Position numbers and translations under genes: made by a program
From: Perkinsus marinus ATCC 50983
Taxonomy: Eukaryota; Perkinsozoa; Perkinsida; Perkinsidae
DNA length: 48,606 nucleotides
Reading direction: 5' to 3'
Assembly: GCF_000006405.1 (NCBI RefSeq)
Contig: NW_003206658.1
Coordinates: 1,335,045-1,383,650 of the forward strand
Shown here: piece after piece, positions 40,041 through 48,606 of the stretch
Numbering within the stretch: position 1 is the first letter of the stretch
Layout: each line of letters opens with the position of its first letter
Notes under the pieces: generated by a model
The model's input: only the letters and a program-made list of their open reading frames with translations
Databases searched by the model: none
What the model was told of the DNA's origin: nothing

Positions 40041-40330
40041 ATGGGAGATCATTCAGACATGTTGACAGGCACGTCGCGGTATGTCCGACGGCGGACCATG
40101 GCCGTACTATGGCCTTCACCGTAAGTCATGGTTCGGAGGAACTGTTTTGCCTTCTCCATCTCAGCTGCTCTTTTTTTCTTATCCCATCCTTTCCTGTCGC
40201 CAACCATGCTCACGATCTGAGAGTAGACGAGTTTGCTAGATCTGTGCTGCTGAGACTAGCTATAGCTAGGTTAGGCCATATTTCTTATGCATGTAGTGCA
40301 TTGATTCCAAGACATTTCTCATTCTCCTGA
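40041..40330 (+). CDS. Possible 62-aa protein, two exons
   Basis: ATG at 40041, preceded by GCC, opens MGDHSDMLTGTSRYVRRRTM, with a GTAAGT donor after 40120. A 101-nt intron with a long pyrimidine tract leads to exon 40222-40330 in matching phase (VDEFARSVLLRLAIARLGHI). The stop at 40328-40330 overlaps the stop region of the convergent glycerol-3-phosphate dehydrogenase model by 12 bases. I recognise no family and it may be spurious. Confidence 0.35.
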
Positions 40331-43300
40331 CACTGTAATATCTACTACTCCAAGCTGATAGTTTACGAGTGAATAACGCCGACTTATAACAGGTTTCACC
40401 TCTTTATCACCGTTACCAGGATTTTCTGCGACATGTTTGAGCGTTGCCTCCTTCTGCGTACATCGGTGTGACCTCAGCACACTCATTCAGGATTCAGTAA
40501 AAAACCGAGAATAATATCTTGGCACTATTGATGCTAGTTGCGCCGCAGTGCCATTAACTTGATCGCGTTACGAGTACATTATGCGTTTTCACAAGGGCCG
40601 GATTTAGATCCTTCACGTTTCTGATATGCAGTCTATTCACCCTAAACATGTTTATCTATTCAGCTGTCAATCGTTGCTTTCATCCGTTCCCCTCCCTATT
40701 CACCTCTGGCAGTATCGCCCTGGTAGCAACAGGGTCAACAAAGGCCATACGAGTCCTATAGGCGATCACATCAACCACCGACTCGGCCATCTCTCTATCA
40801 ACAGCCCAAAGAAGTTCAGTGCGAAGGAAGCTCTAACAAGGGTTGGGACAACTGCTAGCCAAATAGCCAACAACAACATACTTGGCGTGGCAGCAAGGGA
40901 CTCAAGGTGTTGGTGTTTTGTCCGAATTCACACAACTCCGGGGCGTAGGTTCCATACGACTTGGTAAGATGAACAGCATCTGAACCGTAACAATAATAAC
41001 CCAATAGCCGCTATCCATAGTTCACCATCGAGATCCACACCGTAGCTCCTGTTCAGCTCCATTGCCATACGGTCGGCGAGAACGTCAAAATCATATCCCT
41101 GGCCAACAGAGAACCTGCGCACGTCCACGTGAGGAACAAGCTACTCATCGAGATGCGCGTTAAAGTCATGTGAACCTCTAGAGGCCGAGTCGCTGAGATT
41201 CGATCTCCCATTTCATCCAAGGAATTTCCATCTGGAAGGTAAGGCTGAATTCAATTTCCCCCCGGCGTGCACATAGCGCGCGCATGATCTATTACTCCCG
41301 ATGTCAAGATCAACTTGGGCCGATTCGAATCAAAGTCCGAGAACCAATGACGATAGACGAACTTCTTTAATAACGACGCAATAGCCTTACCTCCCACCGT
41401 GGCTACCCAGAAGTGCCAACCTAAAGGTCCTACAGCCGTACTTGGCCGACACTCTACCACGGTGATGCTCCAGTGCCTTGTTGAGACAATCTTCGGCCAT
41501 TAGCCTGTATAGACACACCACATTACACAGCATTTGATCACTCTAGAGCGAGCCCACCTGCATGTGGTCCACTTCCCACCCATAATGCTGACCAGACCCG
41601 TCTTCTTGTCGATCACAACTTCGTGGTCACGTGACATCTACCAACTCGATGTAAAAGTCCTCGGGAGACGCGATTCTACCTTGCTGGTATCAGCAGCCTT
41701 CGGATCACGAACCAACGGTCTAAGGCCACTCCAAGCGGCAGTAATATCCTGAGAATAGGTCTGCTAGTAGCAGAGACTGTACACGACGAAGTACTATTCT
41801 GAACACATACACTACTTATAGGTTGCCAACCGACCTGTCGAATATCTTCCTTGTTGAGGCTTAGATACTTCACGCTTTCCTCGACAATGAAATCGAGCTC
41901 AGCAGTGGTAGGCTTGGGAAGCGGCGTTAGATCACTCTTTACATCAGTTGTGCCAACAACCGTATTCCCTAAGGGCCACTAAGAGTAACAACACATCACC
42001 ATCACGACAGATTCCCACCTTCCCAAGGCAGGTAAAAGAGGACTCTACCATCCGCTGTCTCCGGAATTAGCATACCACACGCTGGGGAAGAATACGACCT
42101 GAAGTAGCACACTGAGACCGATAAAGAATATGCGTAGTTTACTTAGGCATGACCAAGTGTGCTCCGGCAGCAGCAGCGACCAGTTCCCGCTCCTTAGGGT
42201 TAGCGTCCTTTCTAATGATGTCCGAGAACGGACCCGTAGCATTAATGACCACTTTACCAGTAACGTGAAAGGTCTCTCCAGTGAGCTCATCTTGCGCTCT
42301 GAGACACCGTGCCAATAGGCATAAGCACATAACGAGCATCGACCTACTTCACGCCACTGCATAGACCTTGCTCGTCCTTGGTGACACTGAGCACGTTGGT
42401 GTGGTTAGCGACAGTCGCACCCACCCAACCGTCAATGTAGTTCTCTACCTACCAACGATGCGGCAGGTCTATGAAGAAGTGATAGCATCCTATTACTGCA
42501 GCGGTCATAGCTATATGCAGGCACACTCTGGAGTCGTTCTGTTGACCATCATAATACATAACACTGCCTAGCAGACCTTCGTTTTTCAAGAGAGGGAACT
42601 GAATGGGAAGAATGTCGTTGTACTAACGAAGGCTGTTACCATATGTAGGCTATTGGACTTGCTAACCCAATAAGAGTTGGGCAGTCCTGGCGAGAACAGC
42701 GTCGCAACATTGCCGCAAAACTCGTACCTGATGGGCTCGCTCAACTCTACTAGATGCCCACTTGTCTTACATCTTAAGACCAGCCCACATCATGAGGATG
42801 TCCCAAGGCTTATAGAGGGGCATTAGGATCGCCAAGGGTTGAGTCATGAATGGCGAACAATGCAGCATATGAGCTCTCTCACGCAGCGCCTATGTAGTGC
42901 TGGTCCATGGCATGTCCCATGGGGGAAACCACCTACCTCATAGACCAAAACGAGCATTTTGTAATCCAAGTTAAAGATGGCATCTTTCAAGTAGCGAACA
43001 CCACCGTGGAGGAGCTTCGTGCCTAGTAGGGCGACTCAGCATCGACACTGAAGCGACAGTTGCCTACTTCTACTGCTGGTTCCTGAGGAGAAGTCCTCCC
43101 GCTCCAACAAGGCCACCTTGAGACCTCTTGAGGCACCGTCCAATGCTACCGAGGCTCCTGTAGCGCCTCCGCCGATGACAACGATGTCAAATCTGCGATG
43201 ACAACACGGAACCCTCTACTCGCTACTGTGACTCTAGTCGCTACACTTCATTCTTCAATCGCTCCATGTTATCCTTTCGATTTGTTCGTGGTGTGAAATT

Positions 43301-43524
43301 ACGATATCCACTTGGGGGTATAGTGGGCTGAAAGGGGGACGTTGGAGACCCCAGGTAAGAGGGCCTACCGGTGTTGTGAAGTAGACGTAGCCGCATGATA
43401 TCCCGACTGCCGATCCACCTACCACGGTACCGTACTTCACGGTCTTGCCGAGGAGGCGAGTGGCGAAGCTCATACGAAAGAGGAGTATCCACACTAATGG
43501 AGACAGACGCGTGATAGACGGCAT
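40319..43524 (-). CDS. Mitochondrial FAD-dependent glycerol-3-phosphate dehydrogenase
   Basis: This inner-membrane enzyme oxidises glycerol-3-phosphate to dihydroxyacetone phosphate and passes electrons to quinone. The N-terminus ([20 protein letters not shown], then [12 protein letters not shown]) is a mitochondrial/membrane leader. [20 protein letters not shown] is the FAD-binding GxGxxG fold. [128 protein letters not shown] and [11 protein letters not shown] follow in family order. [20 protein letters not shown] matches the C-terminal helical domain. A last exon (40453-40319) fits in phase but is not clearly homologous. No EF-hand tail is seen. Start codons at 43473, 43524 or 43755 are possible; 43524 or 43473 give the usual leader length. 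Confidence 0.9.
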
Positions 43525-43759
43525 CTTGCTCACTCGTCTCTTCTTAAGTTTTCTCAACGATTCCATAATCTCATAGACAGTTGAGTGGAAAGAGGGTAAA
43601 TCTTCCTCAGAGAAAATTTTCCTTGGGTTGTCCAACATGGAGAGTTCACTATAACAGGATCTGAAGGGAGCGCATGTAGGACGAGCAGGTCGGAGTGTAC
43701 TGAGGCCTGTATGATCATTCTGTTCCAACAGTTCGAACGAATAGTTTGATGTCATTCCA

Positions 43760-44454
43760 TCATGGTTGTACTGTGTTACTGCTGTTCTACTACAAGACCA
43801 TACTCCATTAAGTAACTCCGAAGCTCCTAGAAATCGTCAATGACGATTCAACTGATCTCTATACTTCGTTATTTACGCACTAATAGGACTGATCGTACGA
43901 ATGATAGGAGGCACATTGCCTTCCATTCCTAGTAACCGTCCAGGACTGTTCGTTCTACGAATCGATAGCTACTTAAGCACTAATAGGATTAGTCGTGAGT
44001 GAGAAGAAACCTATCACCTTACACACGCGTTATCAACCGCCCCTCCCCTAACATCTACTATTGTGACTTCATAGTGTTGAGAAAAGAAGCACATTCACAG
44101 TATCGATAAACTCAACCTTCCTTTCGAATGCTTCATTCGTTAATAACTACTAAGAACACAAACCTTGCTTGGTATACAGAGAAAGTGATCGTCGATCAAT
44201 CGACTTCATCATACGCACTACAATGATGTTATCGATAAACATCAAAAGAAGAGCAGTACTACCAACAATGCACATTACGATACCTACACTTCTACTATTT
44301 TTTGAAAGAGAATACTATGTCTTTAGAGCCTTATTAGTGCTTATGTACTGTTAAAAAAGCGACCGTTAGGCACTTGTACCGTGCTACGATGTCGCATTGA
44401 ACATGCACACTGATAGACTTACGGTCAAAACAACAGCATTAAGGATGTCACCAT
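43760..44454. other. Intergenic between two minus-strand genes
   Basis: No gene is visible. It should contain the 3' end of the Lsm14 transcript and the promoter of the dehydrogenase. Two direct copies of a GCACTAATAGGA(C/T)T word lie at about 43877 and 43977, each near a TCGT-containing palindromic stretch. Confidence 0.4.
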
Positions 44455-45282
44455 CTAATATCTTCTGTTCCTGTTGTTGGGTCTCATACGCCTAACATTG
44501 CCACCAAAGGGCCTACGCTGGAGAGCCATTGAACCGAAAGTCTCCTTGTCGGCCTCACGAAGCTTCTCACGACGAGTAGGATCGAACGAGGGGATACCGT
44601 TCCGATCCAAGGCATCACAAGAGATATCATCAAAGAATCCCTTAGTCTTGTCATAGCCAGTCCTAACAGTCGTACCAGCAGTACTGATGGCAGACTCGTC
44701 AGGCTTCTCCAACTTCTCAGCGGAAGCAGCAAGATCAAACTCCTCCTTCACCTCGGCCTTAGCTTCAGGATTCTCGTTGGGGACAAGCTCACCGACAGGG
44801 CCAGAGGGACCGGACCTTCTGTTCCTGTTCTGATGTCTATTACGATAGCCGTAGTTGTAGCCCTTGCCATAACCCTTACCACCGTAGTTGTTGTAACCCT
44901 TACCATAACCCTTACCGTAACCACCACGGTTGTTATTGTAGTAGCCACGTTGACGCTGCATACCGTTAGTAGCGACAGTAGGGGCGTTCTTCTGCATGCT
45001 CACGATGGCGGGGTCAGAGAGGACACCAGACCTCTGGCTGGCACCTTCTAGGACGGTCAAGTCCTTGATATCAGAGCCACGGAAAATGATAAAATCGTAG
45101 ACCTCGTCACTGGCGGGAATGTCGGGAGTCTTGCGACCCTCAGTACCGAAGGACTTCACGTTCTGGAGGGCAATAGTGGACTCCTCGGTGTTGATGGTGT
45201 AGAGGATACCCTCGTAACGGATGCCCGCGTTTGACACGAGGGAGATCTTGCTTCCAATGTAAGGTAGAGAGGAACCGCTCAT
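44455..45282 (-). CDS. Lsm14/Scd6/RAP55 family RNP protein, intronless
   Basis: This 275-aa protein belongs to the cytoplasmic mRNA repression and P-body family. Residues about 5-80 are the Lsm14-type Sm fold ([56 protein letters not shown]). A Gly/Tyr/Lys/Asn-rich linker (about 112-155, repeated [12 protein letters not shown]) follows. Next come an [12 protein letters not shown] (FDF-like) stretch, the FFD box in [14 protein letters not shown] (about 222) and the TFG box [15 protein letters not shown] (about 250). The C-terminus is RGG/Asn-Arg-rich. Unlike nearly all neighbours it has no intron. It is divergent from the large membrane protein gene at 45663, with a 380-bp shared upstream region. 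Confidence 0.93.
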   Translation of the reverse strand: MSGSSLPYIGSKISLVSNAGIRYEGILYTINTEESTIALQNVKSFGTEGRKTPDIPASDEVYDFIIFRGSDIKDLTVLEGASQRSGVLSDPAIVSMQKNAPTVATNGMQRQRGYYNNNRGGYGKGYGKGYNNYGGKGYGKGYNYGYRNRHQNRNRRSGPSGPVGELVPNENPEAKAEVKEEFDLAASAEKLEKPDESAISTAGTTVRTGYDKTKGFFDDISCDALDRNGIPSFDPTRREKLREADKETFGSMALQRRPFGGNVRRMRPNNRNRRY

Positions 45283-45576
45283 TATATGAGATAAACAACA
45301 ATGATGATTATCAGAAGCTAGTAGATTAGATCACTGCCCAGCGCTTTGTGTTACGCTGTCCCCAAGGGACATAATCGATCATCGCGATAAGAGAAAGATT
45401 CGGTACGTAGGACGATGCTTCGTTGTGGCCTAGGGCGGCTAACAAGAGGGTTGGAGAGCCAATAGGATCGACGCGGTGTCGGCGACACCTCGCACATCGT
45501 GGAATATGACTAATGGTTACCTCAAGCGGCAACAACACAATTGTTGCAATAATGCTGAACATGCAGCAATATTTGA

Positions 45577-45604
45577 GCGGAGCGATGTTTTATGGGCGGA
45601 GCGA
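45577..45604 (+). promoter_or_regulatory. Two direct GCGGAGCGA motifs upstream of a gene start
   Basis: GCGGAGCGA lies at 45577-45585 and again at 45596-45604, 19 bp apart and 60-85 bp upstream of the ATG at 45663. The same motif is paired upstream of the gene at 23207. It sits in the divergent region shared with the Lsm14 gene. Confidence 0.45.
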
Positions 45605-45662
45605 AGCGACATATATTTGTCAAATTTTTAAATATGTTCTTGAGTTTTTTCTGAGGTTCCTC

Positions 45663-48606
45663 ATGATTCGATGCCAAATAGTACTATTGGTAGTATTGCT
45701 GGTGAATCCACTGCGTGGGGAGCGGCCAACATCTATTTCGTGGAGCGTTGAACCTGCAGGCTTATGCCGGCCACGACGGTCCAGCTTTGACACTCAGTTG
45801 TAAGAGAGTACTGTGTTGAAGTCATCCAATGGGAGATGTACTGATAGGACCTACCATCGTATAGACTGTTGGCAGACAGCCGAGGAGGAGAGGCTACCTG
45901 AGATGATACGGATCGAATTCGGGCAGGGCAATGTTCTGACAACGTGAGGAGAGGGTGAAGGGTCGTCCCCAGTGCTCCGATGGTCTAACAATTGGATAGG
46001 GTCTGAATATCGTGGCGCGTGAAAGTGATACCATCAATGTTCGTCAGCCGCTCCGGGACAGTAATACATAACGGATCAGCCGTCGAGTTAGCCTGGCCAT
46101 CACCCTCTCGTTATCACACAGTCTCTCGGCACACCATATGGATCGACGACCGCCGGTAAGGAGGCCTCACTGAGGTCCTTCCTCCAGCGGCAGTCAGGTA
46201 CCGTCTAGCTGTTCATACCATCCCAGTCGAGTCCCCGCAGCTGGGGAGTCTCTCAGTGGTCTCCTCCTTTACTGATGAGCCTGTCCCTTTAATACCTGAG
46301 TTCAGTCGAGCTGTCCGCCAGTGAGGAATGGGTGCTGCTGGTCTTGATAGAACCGCGTGCTGGAATATATGTTCGCTTTACTCGGCCGAGTCTAGAATTG
46401 TCCTCACTAACTGTAGGAGGTCACATACAAATTCGGGTAGAAGTGTACAGAAACCAATAAGAATTTCCACAATTGGTACCTATACATATTCGTAGGGTAG
46501 CTGTCTGTGTGAGGTACATTATCCGACCGGCCCAAGGTGAAGCTGTGACCATCCTGGCAGTTGGTCGAGGTCGGTCGAGGGTCCGTCTGGTTGGATCGGA
46601 CTCTACTTCTTCCAACCATTGGCTGAGCTATCGATTAGAGCCCAAGGTGGATATGGAAGTGGTCGAAATTGAGGTTGTTGGAGGAGTAGAGGCCTCCAGC
46701 AGAAAGTAGTAGACTGGGAAAACTCGAATAGCTGTGGTAGCGGCTGAGGATGAGCATATCAGACATACTCCGTATCTTTTGTGATAGCATGCCGGGAAGT
46801 ATTAATTTTGAATCTCTTCACAAATAGCTGTTGATGCAGTCGTTGGCGTCAGTCGTGTTCAACAGATATTCTATTCGAGTGGAGACCAAGCCTAGCCGGT
46901 CGACTCGGCTGGCCTCCCTCACTGTCGAGGGCTTCACGCTGAGCCCTCCGATGGTGGTGCCGGGAGTGACTTCATATGACTTGACAGTACCGGCGGATAT
47001 TCAGAGGATACAAGTTGTTGCTGCGGCCGAGGACTATCCCGGTGCCCAGGTGGACCTATTCTGTATCTTTCCAGCTTGGACCTTGGATTCCAATCAGGTC
47101 TGCATGTCGCGCTGCGAGAACACCTCCCTGAGTACCACGATGAGCCGAAGCGTTGAGCTCGCTCCTGGCCCGCCATGGTATACTCAACTGCCGATAATAG
47201 TCAAGTAGTAGCCAAACCTCATTGGCGAGCTCACTCGTAGTTGACTACTTAGATCAGCCGATGGTGGTGAACGGCTAGAGACGTATGTGTTGACGGTTCG
47301 CCGGGAGGTCTCTAGCGCTGCCAAGCTCACGGGCCTCAGCACCGACCATTGCATTCTAACGCCACCTTTCCAGTTTAATGTTACTCATTACTCCTGTATT
47401 TTTTCGTATAATATTTCAATGGTAATAAAGAGGTGCTGTCGAGAGGGATGGTATAAGCGCTTGTTTGTGATCAGACCGCTAAGGTGACTCCCTTGCTAGA
47501 CCGTTCGGAGTGTCCTGGCTGTATCATCCTAGCGCCAGACAATACTGTACCCAATGATATGAGTAACGAGTTCTCCAAAATGAGACCTCGTCAGTGGGCG
47601 TCTGGGAGGGTGTGGTTCCGGAAGCTCCTCTATGGGGAACATCATACTATACCTTTTACAGTGTATGCCCAAGATGGATACCACCACCGCGTTTACTACG
47701 TCTACATTGAGTGTGAGGCGCCGTGGTAATAGTACGGGAGGAGGATACTCGTGAGGAGAGCATTTGGCAAGGGTGGCTTATGTCTCAAACAGGGTGGAAG
47801 TTTTACTTATTGAGCTTTCTCTGATAGGCAATTCTTATTGTATGGGAACCTGTGTATGTTGAGCGATTTCCATGGGGTGATTTTCTCCGGAATTGTAGGT
47901 ATATGCGAGCTGACGTTACTCGTTCAATATCGTCGGTGGCATCGGCTACAGCCGCTGTTATGTCGGTAGCCAAGGCTAGCAATTTGATGGCGCTTGCCAA
48001 GCAAGTACAGTTCATGAGCCTCACTGCGAGGATCGCTGGCGTGCCTCAAGTAAGAAGAAGTCCCGGGTTCGATCCCTGCATCCGACATTTTTCTTCTATA
48101 TCGCAGGTTTACGTGGACTATACCAAGTCGATGGACGGCTTCTCGCTACAGTTTGGATTTCTATCGGATGATTGGGGGGAAATGTCGCCCGACTCCATTC
48201 GAAAATATATTCAAGTTTACATTTCCAAGTCGCTCTCGGAAGCCTTGGCCTGTCAAGAAGCATTGGGAGTTGATTATCATCTGCCAGGGGATCTACTACA
48301 CCCTGAGCGGATCGCATTGAAATTCCAGTTTGATGGGGACGATATTGCGAGCATCTTCGACGAACCTCAGAGTTGGTTTTTTGGTGGTGGTGACGATGAT
48401 GATCTGATTCTACGCCGCCTTGCTGCTGAGTCCGACAGTGCGCCAGAGCTGCCGAGAAGTAGGGAAGAGATGGTATGGTTTTGTGAGGAAGCGAAAGATC
48501 GAGTGATAAGGAAGTATCAGCGACTGTTGGAGCTCCAAGATTTTGTCCATACAGTATGTGGTAATGTGATCTTCCAAGGCCTGGGTATGATAGTATTGTT
48601 TATCGT
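45663..48606 (+). CDS. Secreted/membrane protein with cadherin-like beta-sandwich domains, cut by window end
   Basis: The start MIRCQIVLLVVLLVNPLRG is a typical signal peptide, with ERPTSISWSVEPA following. Later exons carry several cadherin-like beta-sandwich (bacterial Ig-like) units. One is SPQLGSLSVVSSFTDEPVPL ... IPEFSRAV with a continuation ending YRLEPKVDMEVVEIEVV. A second is LASLTVEGFTLSPPMVVPGV ... DIQRIQVVAAAEDY. A third begins KLTGLSTDHCILTPPFQFNV and ends near 47725 (YHHRVYYVYIECEAPW). The L-x-L-x-V...L-x-P-x-F...Y-x-V pattern and closing YxxxIxR strand support this. From 47904, RSISSVASATAAVMSVAKAS and LAKQVQFMSLTARIAGVPQ resemble the start of the membrane part of large protist surface proteins; a 57-nt intron (48050-48106) follows. 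The frame is open at the window end. Exons at 45.8-46.1 kb are not phased, and a break into two genes near 47728 cannot be excluded. Confidence 0.65.

Noticed and set aside
44833-45051. Plus-strand frame with repeating [12 protein letters not shown]
   Set aside because: It is the antisense shadow of the Gly/Tyr/Lys-rich linker of the Lsm14 gene.

Overview
This window looks like nuclear DNA of a gene-dense protist. Genes lie on both strands and are split by many short GT-AG introns, mostly 23-230 nt. Exon phases close exactly in the models I could complete. I see no operons, no ribosomal RNA genes, no CRISPR array and no transposase or virus-like element. The gene set (MSH6 with a PIP box, ATAD2/Yta7 with a bromodomain, Lsm14, mitochondrial glycerol-3-phosphate dehydrogenase, a PP2C related to plant and apicomplexan forms, helical-repeat mitochondrial proteins, a cadherin-like beta-sandwich membrane protein) fits an alveolate. 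A perkinsid-like organism is my best guess, but that is inference only.

Layout: 0.6-0.94 kb, end of a Vps39-like gene (+). 1.0-3.5 kb, helical-repeat protein with a probable mitochondrial presequence (+). 3.8-6.6 kb, three small unknown genes (+, -, +). 7.8-9.6 kb, complete PP2C phosphatase (+) with a tRNA gene on the opposite strand inside one intron. 9.8-10.4 kb, small Ser-rich protein (+). 11.1-19.4 kb, Arg/Ser-rich exons and then an ATAD2-like AAA ATPase with bromodomain (+). 20.7-22.3 kb, Cys-rich secreted-type gene (-). 23.2-24.5 kb, unknown 331-aa protein (+). 25.3-25.8 kb, unknown two-exon protein (-). 26.4-28.1 kb, complete AIG2-like gamma-glutamylcyclotransferase-family gene (-). 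28.6-29.1 kb, dynein heavy chain linker fragment (-). 29.4-33.0 kb, several poorly resolved genes. 33.0-39.7 kb, MSH6 (-) with a 53-bp minisatellite in its largest intron. 40.0-40.3 kb, possible tiny gene (+). 40.3-43.5 kb, mitochondrial FAD-dependent glycerol-3-phosphate dehydrogenase (-). 44.5-45.3 kb, intronless Lsm14 (-). 45.7 kb to the window end, a large secreted or membrane protein with cadherin-like beta-sandwich domains (+).

The genes are housekeeping functions that do not form one pathway. The unusual content is in non-coding parts. There are introns of only 23-25 nt. Several introns carry a complete tRNA gene or tRNA T-arm-like sequence, and two of these introns lie 44 kb apart yet share almost the same 3' block. 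A short interspersed repeat family sits in introns and intergenic DNA. A 9-bp motif is duplicated upstream of two gene starts. A higher-order minisatellite lies inside a mismatch-repair gene. All splice models were made by eye from reading frame, GT/AG sites and family resemblance, without transcript data.
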